In this document: positions 1 to 12,334 of the stretch, in pieces
How the letters are laid out: each line of letters starts with the position of its first letter
Numbering within the stretch: position 1 is the stretch's first letter
Translations under genes and position numbers: made by a program
From: Phallusia mammillata
Lineage: Eukaryota; Chordata; Ascidiacea; Phlebobranchia; Ascidiidae
DNA length: 64,000 nt
Direction of reading: 5' to 3'
Assembly: GCA_003260075.1 (NCBI GenBank)
Contig: QLIY01000105.1
Span: 164,240 to 228,239 of the forward strand
Notes under the pieces: model-generated
Told to the model about the DNA's origin: nothing
Databases searched by the model: none
The model's input: only the letters and a program-made list of their open reading frames with translations

Positions 1-94
1 TGCAGACCCTGAACACAGTCTGACCGTTGTCTAATTCGTAATTTGGTCTAATAAGTCCATGACATATAGTAAACAAATACAAAACAACGTTTAG

Positions 95-580
95 ATGAGC
101 AGCCAGTGTACACCTTCGGCATGATCGCCCATTACAACTGCGAGAGAGGCTACGAACATGCTTATGGTGGTAAATGGAGAAGCAAAACCTGTCAATCAAA
201 TGGTAACTTCTCCACTGAAAACGTCGCATGTTTACCAGTCGAGTGCCCAGAACTTCCACCATTTTTCAACGGTATGTTTAAAAAAAATTGAAAGTGTTGG
301 GATGTTTGGCAACCGCTGTTTGTTGTTTAGGACGTTCGGATTATGGAAGCATCAAATACGGTGCACGAGGTGTATTGACGTGTGATGAAGGTTATCAATT
401 AGGAACGGAAGAACGCAGCTTAAATTTCACTTGTCAGGTTTGTTCTATACACTCTCAAAAAGTTTCGCTCCAATTTTGAGAACTTGTTAGGTTTCTAAGC
501 AAATAAAACATTTTATGTGTACATATATAAGTTTGATAAATTTATGTATACTTGAACAGCAGAGTTGTTTTTCAATGAGC

Positions 581-638
<58 letters not shown>

Positions 639-3600
639 TTTTTTTTTATACCTTAAAACACTCTTTACACCTTTACATAGGCTGACAGATCGTGGTCGGT
701 TAACTTTGACACAATCGCATGTTCTCCTGTGCCATGTACATCCTTGCCTGCCGTCACCCATGCCGACATCACTGAAGTAAAGACGCCGCATGACATGACG
801 TCCACCAGTGAAGCCCCTGCCGGGCTCGTATTTGGTGATGCAGTACAGTATAAATGTCAAACCGGATATTATTTGGAGGTAGTGTTAGATATTTGGTCAC
901 TAGACTGAATATGTTTAAATCATTTGTGTGTTACAGGGTGTTGAGGAGTTGAACTGCTTGAGCAACGGTACATGGAGTTCGCCTACTCCTTCATGTTTGC
1001 CTGTAGTGTGTGGTCAAGCACCGCAGATTGACAATGCCCATGTCGCGGGTGAGTTTGATATTTGACAGTAAGGCTTGGTAAAAAGCAACATAGAATGTCA
1101 AAAATGTAATGACGAAAGAAATGAATTCTTAATAATGTACAGACATTTTTTTCAACCTTGTACTTTTCATAGCCTCGTTGTAAAATATACACTCTTTTGT
1201 TAAAAAATAAATAAAAAAATTGAAAAAAACATTTATTTTGCAAAAAGCTGTGATACATTTACATAACCGAAACATTTGATTTAATATCTACCCGTATACT
1301 TACTTGTTTCGTAGATGCAACGCACACGTTTGGCATGACTGCTGAATATCAATGCCACCTGGGTCACGTGGTTGCCAGCGATACCATGTCACGTGTTTGT
1401 CAGGCTGACGGTTCGTTTAGCACTCATCCAGTTACGTGCGTACCAAAATCATGTGGAGAAGTTCCAGCAATACTGCACGGAACAACCTCAGCAACCACTG
1501 GTGTTTTTAATGACGTAGTAACGTTTCAATGCGATTCTGGGTAAGTATTAACATGAAAGACACTCTTATTACCGACAGGACTTATAAATCATGCTTCCAC
1601 GATTTTATATGCATTCTGTTCTGTTATTCGATTTTCGTCAATGTTTTTGTCAATTAGGTTTTGAAAACAAAAACATTCTGAGTTGGGCATTTGCCTTTGG
1701 TATTTGAAGTCAAAGCAATTCAAAAGCTGAATGTTATTTTGTTTGAACGCCCAGATAATAACCAAAAAGCAACGATGCAAAAGAATAGTACTTTTTGTAA
1801 TGATATGTCAATTTATCTTTTTCTTGGCTATGATTAATTGCGCTTCCTACCCCCCCCCCAATGTTATTTTGTTTGAACGCCCAGATAATAACCAAAAAGC
1901 AACGATGTAAAAGAATAGTACTTTTTGTAATGATATGTCAACTTATCTTTTTCTTGGCTATGATTAATTGTGCTTCCCGTATCACAGATACGATCGTCTC
2001 GGACTTGAATCAATTAGATGCGGAAGTGACGGATTATGGTCTTCCGGTCCTCCCTCTTGTAATCCTGTTCCCTGTGGTGACGTTACCCATATTGTCAACG
2101 GTATATTTTGTTACTTTGCAAAGTGCAGTTAAAAGCCTTTCGAAAACGAAAACAACTTTATTTTAAGCTAACACTACAAGCACCGGCACCAATTTCGGAG
2201 ATGTTGTAACACTGACTTGTAATGTTGGATATCATCTCAGCACAGGAGAAGATTCGATCGAGTTACATTGTCAAGTACGAATCTTTATTTTTGAACTGAT
2301 AGACTATTGACACTTATCGTAATTACCAACCCCCCCCCCCCAGGAGAAGATTCGATCGAGTTACATTGTCAAGTACGAATCTTTATTTTCGAACTGATAG
2401 ACTATTGACACTTATCGTTATTGCCAACCGAGCCTTTTAACTCGTTCCTTAAATAATTCGCCTGATATATCATTTCGCAAATGAGGGCGTATAGAACTTG
2501 GTTGGTTGAAGTGCTATCCATAGTAAAAATTATTTTATGCCTGACTGCAAGAGAGACTGCTTCTGATTTGATATTTCGATTAAATTTAGACATTGCGTAC
2601 ATGGATTCATCTAGGGTACTATTTTAACATACAACATACTTTTATACTTCTGTTTTAGGCAAATCGTACGTGGTCACGTGATGTCACTTCCACCACATGC
2701 GACCCAGTGCCATGTGAGTTTATTAGTGGAATCAACAACGGGGCAATCACGGTGGTTCCACCACTGCGAAAGCCCGTACCTAAACGGCGAAGAGCAGCAG
2801 AAGGCCACATAACCTCGCATCACTACGGAACAAAGCTACGGTTTACTTGCAACTCGGGCTACACACTAGGGGTGGGTAAATTATTTGCGTTTTCTTTTTG
2901 ACATGGACCCAACTTCAATTATTTTCGTGTGTTTATGGTTTGTAAATGTCTGAGTATTTTAAATATTCCGAAAGTGGTCGATTTTAATATTGTCTTTCTG
3001 TTGCTTTTTGGCACCACTATTACAGTCACCTAACAGTTGCATTTTTTGTATTTTTAGGGTTCAGACGTGATTGAATGTCTGTCTAACAGGTTATGGAGTG
3101 GACCACCAGCTGCATGTAACCCAGTGCAGTGTCATAATCCTCCCGCACTTTCCAACGCAAAACTCACAAGTAAGCCACATATTAACAACCGTCTGTAGCG
3201 AGGTGTTTATTCGGGGTACATCGTAATAGAATGACACAATGTACGAATACGCCGCATAAGACGAGAGTCAGAGAAAGAAGGCAATCTGTCCGGTTCGCTG
3301 TAGTATGAAGGCACACGATAACGGTATAGTGAGAGAGGCCGCTACACGTCTAAAATTCTTTTTTTTTAACTTTGGCATATAGTACCCACTCTATCTTCAA
3401 AAATATATTGCTTAAAAGGTAAAAAACCCCCCCCCCCCCCCCCCCCCCCCTGTTGATACGATAGCTTGCTTTAAAGGTGGTAATTTTACAGCGACATCTC
3501 ATGTTTTCGGACAAAGAGCTAAATATTCGTGTGTGGACGGCCACTCACTGAGGAGCAGCGGAAATTTCCGAACTTGTAACGCTGATGGAAATTTCAGCAG

Positions 3601-6600
3601 TCATGAAGTCACGTGTTCACCTGTGCCTTGTACCAGTCTACCACAAGTTAAACACGCAAGAGTTGTTTCTATCTCGGGTAGCAATCCGGTGTTTGGTGAC
3701 CTCGCGGACACAGTGTGTGATGAAGGGTAGGTTGCTATTTAGTATTTTTTAATATTTGCCAGAAGAGCTCTATAAACTTAGCGATAAATAGGTTTTGCGG
3801 GAGATTCGCTTAATAACAAAACTGTTTCAGCTAAATAGGTTTTGGTATGAAAAAATTCTTTTTGAAAATAACTTACTGTTTTGGCAAATAAATCTAGTTA
3901 AAACAAGTACATGGATCCGTGAAATCTCCTTTTACGAGACCACGCCTTTGGGTTCACTTTCCAATGGTGCGCGTACTTTTCAACAGACAAAAACTAATCC
4001 AAACTCCCCCAAAAAATTGATTTATGAATCAGACATTCAAAATTATTTCAATGTCCTTATCTGTCGGCAGATACTCACTTGCTGGGCCAGGTGAATTTGA
4101 GTGCTTAGCAACAGGCGAATGGAGCAACATTGAACCTACTTGTCAACCGAACGTTTGTGGAACTGCCCCTGCTGTCAATAACGCTCACGTCGTTGCAGGT
4201 AAGTGTGAAATTTCCAACTCTTTACAATTCAGATTTTAGGAACAAGTTTACATTTATGTGGCTGTATTGCTTCTTGTTTTGCATGCTCTTGTGTTGAAAT
4301 AAATAACTGTTTTTAACGTTTTTGACTTTTTTTTCTAGCATCGCACAACTTGAATGAACACAATACTCCTATATAATATTTTTTACAAACCAATAATGCT
4401 TTAGATCCAGCTGTGGTGTATTCGTACGGTGACACGGTGACGTACAAATGTGATCAGGGCTACAGTTTGGTTGGAAGTGATGTTACACGAACGTGTGGAG
4501 CCAATGGAGAGTTTGATAAGTTGCCCATACAATGCGATCGTGTCACGTGCCCTGAGATTCCACCCATGGACTTCGGTACGAATTATGTACATAAATTTTG
4601 TTGTTGCGATTGGCGACATAATGAAAAATTGTGTGATATCAAGGCCGACTGTTTTGTCAACACGATAATAAATTCGATTTTTGGTATGGTTGATAACGGC
4701 ATTGAAGCACTCTATTACAATACGCTTGTTAAGCTATTTCCGTAGAAACATATTACCGGGTGAAATTCATAGTTTCTTACAAAATTTGCAAGTTAGAATG
4801 GCAAATTACACAAGTTTAAGGTAAAACACGACATTTGGTCAATTTTGTTTTATGAAAACGAAAAAAATCACAAATAATGCTTCATGTTATATTCAACAGC
4901 ATCAATGCAAAGTACTGGTTCCGCTTTTGGCGATGAAAACAGAATCACATGCGATGCAGGATATCAACTGGAAAATGGAAACAAGGAAATCATTCTTACT
5001 TGTTTGGTAGGACCTTAATACAGATTTATAATCGATTCTATATTAAAACATATGTTATCTCTTTGCTTCTCTATTCCTTGTCTGTTGGTTTTGTGTTTCA
5101 AACAATTTCCAACAAAAAATGAATGCTGCAGTAGATACAAGAGTAAAACCTTAGATCAGTCGCTGTATTTTAAAACGTAAACAACAAAAAATACAGTTTA
5201 TTTAGGCTAAACTGTGCATCGGCATTAACGAAGGCATAATATCATAATACAGTTTATTACAACAAAAAATTGTGCGAAACCGAGATAAACCGATAATTTT
5301 AAAGGTTGATAAAATGACTCAAAGTAATTATGTGTGATTGAACGCTTTGCAGCACAAAGGTGATTGGTCAGAAGACTGGCGACTAATATGGTGTGTTGGA
5401 ATCACATGCGATCCATTAAAGTCCTTCGAACACGGAACTGTTGATCACAGCCTGGCCGAGATGATAGGAGAGAATTTTGTTTATCCTTCGACTGTCGTGT
5501 ACAACTGCAACGTTGGTTACACACTTGAGGTAAAAGAAACTAACAGGAAAACGCTACAGCAAATAGTAGCTGACCCGGTAATGACTGTATTGTGAAAAAA
5601 TTAATAATTAAGACATCGTGTAGTAATGACTTAAAAACATCCGGCACAATAATATTATAGTGGGACGCAAATAACCTTGCAGAGTGCCACAAAATATCAC
5701 TGCGCAGACCGTGTTTTTTAAGATACCCGTATATACTGCACAGCTACTTGCTACTAGGATCAATTTTGTCGCTTGTTTATTTTATCTTTTTTTGCTTCAA
5801 GGGTCGATCAAAGCAAAAATGCAATGCCGATGGAAGTTGGGCGGGAGATACTCCAACCTGTAACCCCGTCGATTGCGGACTTCCCTCTCAACCTACCAAT
5901 GGATATACAAGAGGCGACAAGACGTCAGTTACTTTTATTCATTTGTAATATGCTTTAATATGTTATTTATATGATTTTAATTTTCTGCTGTACAGGACGA
6001 CTTTGGGCAGTGTGGTTTCATATCATTGCGATAAGGGCTTCACACTTTGGCCTCCGGAGGAATCTACTCGGAGATGCACCGAGATTGGATCTTGGAGTGG
6101 AAGTGACCCAACTTGCGAAGGTGACAGATCATTTTACAACTTTGTCATGTATTGTCCCAAAACACATAACGCCCTGGCTGACGTAAAACAGAATAAATAT
6201 TAGCATTTCCTGCAATAACATTCGCTGTTTAATTTAAGTGGTCAGTTGCTTCGTTGACTTCGCGGTTGATCATGGAACTTTGACTCCCAGCATTTTTGTG
6301 GAATACGGAGGACATGTTGCTGTTAAGTGCGATGACGGATACGAAATTAATGGAAACTCAACGAGGTTTGTACGAAATAAATTTTATTTTAAAGCACCTT
6401 AAGCAGTATTTTTAAAATCTCTACAACCTCAACAAAGTTTTTTTTACAAATGTTTTTCTGAATAAAACTTAAATTTGGCTGTGTACTACAGATTCGAAGC
6501 GTTGCCACAATGTTTAAACCGACCAAGGCTCGATTGGAAACAATAACCTTGAGCGTTTTTCGCTGTTTTTTGATTGATTTGGTTGCTTATGTCACCAATC

Positions 6601-9364
6601 AAATACGAATATAATTACACACGCAGATCTTGTCGGGATGATGGATTTTTTGATGGCACAACGCCCACGTGTAATCCAATAAGTTGTGGAGTTCACCCAC
6701 CTGTGCCAAATGCAATTATCGAACCAGCTGGTGAAGTCCAATTCGGCAACGAAGTCAACATCACGTGTCTGCCCGGATATAGCCACATCAATGGTAGGTT
6801 GCTGTGACAGGATTAAAATGTGTGGGTGACTGTGTCATTTTTGGCATTAATGCCATGTTGCGATGTATAAAATATCGTAACAGCAGGTTACTGTGTCAGG
6901 GTTAAATTAACAAAAATGTTTGCACTAACGTATGCTACATTTATGCAGAAAGTTATATAATTCTAAAATGTATTGATGAGCATGAGCGTTAATTGTAAAT
7001 TAGTATGAATTAAGAAATGACTTCTGTGTTTCATTTTGCTGAAGGTGATCTTCAGAGATCTTGTCAACATAACCGAACCTGGTCGGGAAAGCATCCGACA
7101 TGCGACCAGCCTTTCAGATTTGATAATATCATGGAAAGATCGGAGTTACTTCCTTGTGGCCCTCCGCCAATTGAAGGCAAAAACGTCAAGGTGCAAATAA
7201 CAAAATTTTAAATTGCATTTTATCTGTGTATTTAAGTAGCCTACACCTTTACCTGACTTAAGAGTTTGCAAGTTTAATATTTCTCAATCACCAAATTCTC
7301 ATGTTAATACCTTGTCATTTGGGGGTTTCACTGCTAAGTAGCATTGGGGTTGAGCCAACACCAAATATTTGGCTATTACTGATGAATTATCTTAACTGTA
7401 GTATTAAATTTGTCTTTGTATTTGTAACCCGTCTTTATATTTGTAAAGTGGTTAAAAAAAAACGGTAATTATGTTTGCTTAATGTCTTTATGTTTTCAAA
7501 ATCAAAAAGCAATCATTTTCTGCACAACAAACACACTTTAGAAAACCGAAGGGATCTTACATTTTAACAAAAATAAATTTTCCATTTTAAATCCATAGTT
7601 GTTTATGCTGATTAGAGCGTTTGTTATTGTTTGGTGTTCGTTCTGGATATTTTCACACCTTACATGAGATTATACGACAAATTTCACCCGAACAACAAGT
7701 ATACGTTTAATAGACAAACAATACAGACTGGACTTTTAATAAAGGTACTTACTCGTTTTTTTGTTTTTGCAGCTGAAGCATAACGCGGAGATGCAAAGTT
7801 TCTACGATCCTTATGTGACATTGAAGTTCCGTTGCTTGAATGGTTACATTCCCTCCACTAATCTGACTATCACTTGTCTGTCTGGTTTCTGGAGCGGCGA
7901 ACCACAATGCTCATGTAAGATACCGTTTTATCAGCAAAAAAGTTTCGATATAAACTGATAGGAAACCATTCCCGTCAAAGTTGTTCTGGCAATAATTTAT
8001 TTCTTTGTCAGAAACTGTATTATGTTTAAATGCAGATTATATACTAGTATGTTGTAAAAACTAATCACATAACGTTGTGTACAAATTTATGGCTATTATT
8101 ACGTTTGTTAAATTAGTTTTAGGTTTTTACGGAAATAAGTAGCGGTTTGCTTCGCCAAAGAAACTTAAAAATGTCGAATGCCTAATCAGACTCCGAAATG
8201 ATGCTCCTTATATTTTCTAAACTGGCAAAAAAAATTGCACGTTGTGAAAAGAAACTTTCGAAACTTCCACAGGTTTTGGTGCCAGCTTAACTATATTTGC
8301 ATTACAGCCAAATGTAAGCACATTTGCTTAAACCGGGGAACTTGTTCGTCGCGCGGATCTTGCAACTGCCCTCGTGGATGGACAGGATCCAGATGTCACA
8401 GGCCGGTTTGCATTTTGCCCTGCCTTAACAGAGGTTACTGTTCAGCGGCTTATACCTGCACTTGTCAGCCAGGTTGGACCGGATCGCGATGTCAAACACG
8501 TAAGCAGATGCTTTTTGTATGTAATTTTTCATGAAGTAATAATTTTCGATCTATGGTTTGGGCAAATAACCCTGTTGTATGAGTAAAAAAAACAGCAACA
8601 CTTTTTAAATTGAATCTGACTTTGTTGAGATAATATGTGTGTGGAGTTATGTGTTTTGACATTAGACATGGGGGCAAATAACATTCACGCAACACGTGTC
8701 ATTTTTGCATAAACGTTGCATTCCGTCATGGCCAGAATATCGGTTACCGACCTTCCTTTCGCTTTGCCACTTATCGACACTTTCTACCATATTTTACTCA
8801 ACCGATACGTTATCATTATCTTTCCCACTTTACATATACATGTGTTTTAGCATAAACGACAGAGACCAACATAGACGTATCTAAAACTTTACTAAGCAGT
8901 GATAAACTCAATACACAAAACACACCAATGTTAAAATCCGGTTTCGACTCTTTACAACTTTTTTGCCGTAGCTCTCCTCCTCTGTAACAAGGCCCCCCCC
9001 CCTTATCGACACTTTCTACCATATTTTACTCAACCGATACGTTATCATTAATGTTAAAATCCGGTTTCGACTCTTTACAACTTTTTTGCTTTAGCTCTCC
9101 TCCTCTGTAACAAGGGCAAGGTCACAATCAACGTTACCGTAAACTTGTTCGAGGCGTCAACATTTATTTAGTGGCAAACCTGAATTGAAAACAACATTTG
9201 GCTCTTATTTTTAATCAATAAACTCACTGCTTTCTTTTCTTTTAGCTGTTTGCGATCGACCCTGTCAAAATGGAGGAAGATGCGAATCTCCCAATCGTTG
9301 TCGATGCCCACGTGGTTACCAAGGCGACGATTGTTCACAATCCTCTTACTTTAATTTCTGGTGA
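95..9364 (+). CDS. Secreted multi-sushi (CCP) and EGF protein, SVEP1-like C-terminal part (5' end outside window)
   Basis: Spliced gene entering from the left edge. Coding exons by splice sites and phase: 95-271, 331-437, 681-878, 937-1048, 1315-1540, 1988-2100, 2168-2274, 2659-2871, 3058-3169, 3492-3726, 4071-4198, 4405-4575, 4900-5006, 5353-5529, 5802-5923, 5996-6120, 6239-6365, 6627-6793, 7045-7190, 7773-7914, 8308-8499, 9246-9364 (TGA 9362-9364). The product holds about 16 sushi/CCP modules (the first incomplete), each with four Cys, a conserved Trp or Phe before the last Cys and a CxxGY motif, then three EGF-like modules ending in a short SQSSYFNFW tail without a membrane segment. CCP modules are typically split over two exons, phase 1 introns lying near module borders. 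Sushi arrays bind proteins in complement and cell-adhesion molecules. The order many CCPs then three EGFs is that of the SVEP1 tail, but the diagnostic N-terminal vWA and pentraxin parts are not visible, so the name is provisional. Confidence 0.82.
583..638. repeat. Poly-C run, 56 bases, in an intron of the sushi gene
   Basis: Uninterrupted C run followed directly by a T-rich stretch. It lies in the intron between exons 331-437 and 681-878. It belongs to the family of C/G runs judged to be assembly artefacts, and no flanking duplicate is obvious here. Open frames across it (poly-Pro or poly-Gly) are not genes. Confidence 0.9.
1731..1977. repeat. Near-identical direct duplicate split by a 10-base C run
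   Basis: Positions 1731-1847 and 1861-1977 are the same 117-bp intronic sequence with three differences, all transitions, separated by C run 1850-1859. Probably two alleles placed in series by the assembler. Confidence 0.9.
2243..2427. repeat. Direct duplicate across an exon end, split by a 12-base C run
   Basis: Positions 2243-2329 and 2341-2427 are copies of 87 bp with three differences, separated by C run 2330-2341. The copies include the 3' end and donor site of exon 2168-2274, so the second copy creates a false partial exon. It should not be annotated as a duplicated exon. Confidence 0.9.
3427..3450. repeat. Poly-C run, 24 bases
   Basis: C run within the intron just upstream of exon 3492-3726 of the sushi gene. 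No duplicated flank is visible. Confidence 0.85.
8308..9364 (+). other. Three EGF-like modules at the C terminus of the sushi protein
   Basis: Two exons (8308-8499 and 9246-9364) encode three consecutive EGF-like modules. The pattern is CxxxCxNxGxC, then CxCxxGWxGxxC in the first two and CxCPRGYQGDDC in the third. No calcium-binding D/N-x-D/N-E signature is seen before the first Cys, so these look like non-calcium-binding EGF modules. They close the protein and argue for a secreted or matrix role. Confidence 0.85.
8771..9116. repeat. Duplicate with a 109-bp internal length difference, split by a C run
   Basis: Segment 8771-8992 reappears at 9003-9116 after C run 8993-9002, but the second copy lacks 8819-8927. 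Both outer parts match closely. The most economical reading is two alleles differing by an indel, joined in series in the last intron of the sushi gene. Confidence 0.85.
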
Positions 9365-9390
9365 ATGAAAGTTTTCACCGAGATAGCTTG

Positions 9391-9391
<1 letters not shown>

Positions 9392-9467
<76 letters not shown>
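9392..9467. repeat. Poly-C run, 76 bases, just downstream of the sushi gene stop
   Basis: Uninterrupted C run starting 28 bases after the TGA of the sushi/EGF gene, followed by a T-rich tract. Probably an assembly artefact in the 3' UTR. Confidence 0.9.
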
Positions 9468-11288
9468 TTTTTTTCTTTTGTAAATGTATGTGTACTGTTT
9501 GACCACTTTGGTCACCCCCTTGTTTGTTGACGGAACGGAAACCACTTGACCATGAGTCTGTTTGTTTTTCTTTTTACTATTACACTGCATTGAAAAAACA
9601 TTTCCCTTGTATTTATTTGTCAGCAGACAGTATGAAAATGGGACAAACATTTTGTGTTAAAATCCGTGATGCAGCGGTTTTTAGTCTAATCCAGCGGTTT
9701 TCGATCTTGATTTGTTTTGACAAATTAGAACGTATTTAATGGTTGTGATCTAATGTACCCCAAAGACACAAAAAATATGTTTGACTTTGTATAGTTTATT
9801 GGTAAAACAATGGCATGGTTTCGACGCACTTTTAGGATTTTTTACACTTTTAGGAGGAGTAAGTTTTCTAGTTAGACGGTTCCAAAAAAATTGCACATAT
9901 AGTACTAGACTGTGAACGCTTTCCATATAGTACTAGACTTTGAACGCTTTCCATACAAAAGGATACCCACAAATATTTTGACAAATGACGGAAAGAACAC
10001 AACAAATAACTAAATTATCACAAAAAACGCTTACTTTATGCCAATTCGACAAAGTGGTTGGCCAAACTACCTTGTGTTCACAAACTTAATGGAAGTTTAA
10101 ATGCTTTGTCGGCCACTGGTGTTTCCTTAAGCAAAAAACTTAATTAAGCGATATTGCTTCAACCCGCCCAGTGGTTTAATCTAAATTGAAGCCCTTTACT
10201 CGAGAATACAACAAACAAATATTACTGTGGAATTCCATTTTTGTGTATTCTTACTTTAGGTCAGTGGTTCCCAACCGGAACTTTGGGTAGATACTTTGAC
10301 GCCAAAAACTAGCGGCACTGGAGTCCGGTTTACTTTAGGTCAAGAAGGTAAAGTCAGGTCAAATGTTTGGAAAATGCTTGTTTTTAACGTTATTTATGAT
10401 TTCAAACCTTCACCTGACCCGAATAGCCCTAACCGCCGGCAACTATTTGACATTTGACCTAAAGTAAACCGGACTCCAGTGCCGCTAGTTTTTGGCGTTA
10501 AAGTATCTACCCAGACTTTGATGCAGACCAACTTATGTCTGATTATTTCAAGCTGTTAAAGTTTTGTTTCTATTGTCCTCATTTTCGAACACGTGAGCGT
10601 GAGTATGAGTAGTGAGTACTGAGTACTGACTGACTGAGCAGTCGATTTGGGTTTGGGTTGTAAACAAAACAGTTGGTGTGATTTATAGTAAAAATATAAA
10701 ACACGTTTTCTCCAACCTATATGACTGTGTTGCAAGTGCATAGTGTAACTGTTCTGGTTTAATGGTGTAAACATAAAGATGCATACAAACTAGTATAGTA
10801 ATTTTGAATTTTTGACCCCCTGTAATAAAAATGTTGCGAACAAGTTGTTTGCGAAACGTGGGAAACCGTCACTTAAAGCAAGAAATACAGAATAATATTG
10901 ATTTTGAATGTGGGTATGCCAGCAATGGTTCAATATGATACTAAGTTATTATTTTAAACGGTAATAAGGGAACAATGATAATACCTTAGAAGTGGAATAA
11001 TGGCCCAAATATACTTAAAAAGCAACCAAGTGCTTAATGGTGACATAGCCTCATATCACAGATGACGGCAAGAGCATTTGCCAAAAGATTTAAGCAATTC
11101 AAATTCATTTACATCGTCACTTTATCAAATTATCATTGTTGAACAGTTTTGTAAAACAGCAAGGACACTGAAGAAACATTGGTTATCAAGTCATGTGTCC
11201 ATGTCACTTTTTAAACTTGTTTATGTGTTTGGTGGTTATATTTCTTATTATATTGGTCCCATTCTAAAAATGTGTAGACTTGTCTAGG
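9468..11288. other. Intergenic region between the sushi gene and MRPS7
   Basis: AT-rich, no supported exon. It holds a 32-bp-period tandem pair around 9893-9955 (two copies of a unit containing CATATAGTACTAGACT) and the foldback element at 10285-10512. Open frames here are short and lack coding character. Confidence 0.6.
10285..10512. mobile_element. Foldback inverted-repeat element (MITE-like)
   Basis: Arms 10285-10343 and 10454-10512 are 59-bp inverted copies with about one mismatch, separated by 110 bp. Each arm begins, read outward-in, with GGGTAGATACTTT. The motif CAGTGGTTCCCAACC at 10262-10276 resembles hAT element ends, but no matching right terminus or target duplication was found, so the class is unknown. 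Confidence 0.75.
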
Positions 11289-11999
11289 ATGTTAGTACGA
11301 TACACTTTGAACTTGCTTCGAATATGCAGTAGGCAGCATGCCTTAACTCCATGTCAATGCAGAGTCTTTGCACAACCAAGCAAAGGCTATGCAATTTACC
11401 CAACAGATATGGTTGATCCCCAACCTAGTCCAGAATACTACAAAGAAAATCTCCCTGAAGAAGGTGATGAGTTGTCCATTAAAAAAATCAAGGCAGCATC
11501 ATCTAGTCAAACTTATTCTACGTTGTATAATCCAACAATAGACAAATTTACAAACCTAATTGTAAAAGAGGGCAAAAAGTTTGCAGCAGAACGGATTATG
11601 CAAACAACTTTGGCTCATATAAAACTTGTACAGTTAAAACAATATCATGCTGCTACTGAAAGTGAAAAAGCTGAAATTGAAGTGAATCCCACCACAGTGT
11701 TTTGTGAAGCTTTCAATAATATGAAACCAGTGGTAAACGTTCGATCAATCAGACATGGAGCAAATGTGTATCAAGTGCCATATTCATTGGAAGAACACCA
11801 GCGTTTCTTTGTGGCGGGCAAGTGGTTGTTGGACCATATACGAAAGGGAAAACCCTCCACCAAAGCAGGTCTGAGAATTGCTAGAGAGATTTTGGCTGCT
11901 TATAACAATCAGGGTGAAGTGATGCGAAAAAAATATGAACTACATAAGTTGGCAGATGCTAACCGTGCATATGCCCATTTCGCCTGGAAACGAAAGTGA
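11289..11999 (+). CDS. MRPS7: Mitochondrial 28S ribosomal protein S7 (uS7m)
   Basis: Single-exon frame of 236 residues, ATG at 11289 and TGA at 11997-11999. uS7 binds the 3' major domain of small-subunit rRNA and helps form the mRNA exit/E-site region of the mitoribosome. The N terminus is Arg-rich and lacks acidic residues until about residue 37 (MLVRYTLNLLRICSR start), as expected of a mitochondrial targeting peptide. The C-terminal half has the S7 core, including NVRSIRHGANVYQVP and the tail KLADANRAYAHFAWKRK. Length fits metazoan MRPS7 (about 240). The frame stays open three codons further upstream to TTG, but the first ATG is the sensible start. An AG lies directly before the ATG, so a spliced or trans-spliced 5' leader is possible. 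DPH5 follows on the same strand. Confidence 0.93.
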   Translation: MLVRYTLNLLRICSRQHALTPCQCRVFAQPSKGYAIYPTDMVDPQPSPEYYKENLPEEGDELSIKKIKAASSSQTYSTLYNPTIDKFTNLIVKEGKKFAAERIMQTTLAHIKLVQLKQYHAATESEKAEIEVNPTTVFCEAFNNMKPVVNVRSIRHGANVYQVPYSLEEHQRFFVAGKWLLDHIRKGKPSTKAGLRIAREILAAYNNQGEVMRKKYELHKLADANRAYAHFAWKRK

Positions 12000-12334
12000 T
12001 GTGGATGACATTTAGCCTTTGGATGGTATTTATTCTTTCTATTTCTTTTGTGCTTGTAAAAATTTGCTTTGCTGTGCAGCAAATCAAAATTTGGCATGAA
12101 CATTTGTTAAAATGTAAACAATGCAATCTCAGGCATTTGCATTACTGTTTCACTCTCACCTTGTTTTATGAAGTTTTATTGTTGGTTGTAAGTTTATGTG
12201 ATTGTGCAAAACTTAACAGTAAGTCCTATTGTTCATCTGTGTTCCAGTCCCAATTTTAATGTTTTTAAGATACTAAATTTTCTCGGTTATAAGTGTATAC
12301 AATACTTGCATATTTATGCAAAATCCTGATAAAA
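12000..12334 (+). other. Spacer between MRPS7 and DPH5
   Basis: 335 bp with no clear AATAAA signal. It would hold the MRPS7 3' UTR and the DPH5 5' leader. The short same-strand spacing would fit an operon with trans-splicing, known in Ciona, but the gap is longer than a typical operon spacer and no leader acceptor can be proved. Confidence 0.4.

Noticed and set aside
513..860. Open frames coding poly-Gly or poly-Pro across C/G runs (also near 9375, 19833, 50203 and 54661)
   Set aside because: They exist only because the homopolymer has no stop codon. Flanking codons have no coding character, except where a real exon is interrupted (RFX exon A, LAP exon 50263).
2243..2427. Duplicated exon in the sushi gene
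   Set aside because: The second copy is partial, follows a C run and differs only by allele-like substitutions, so it is read as an assembly duplicate.
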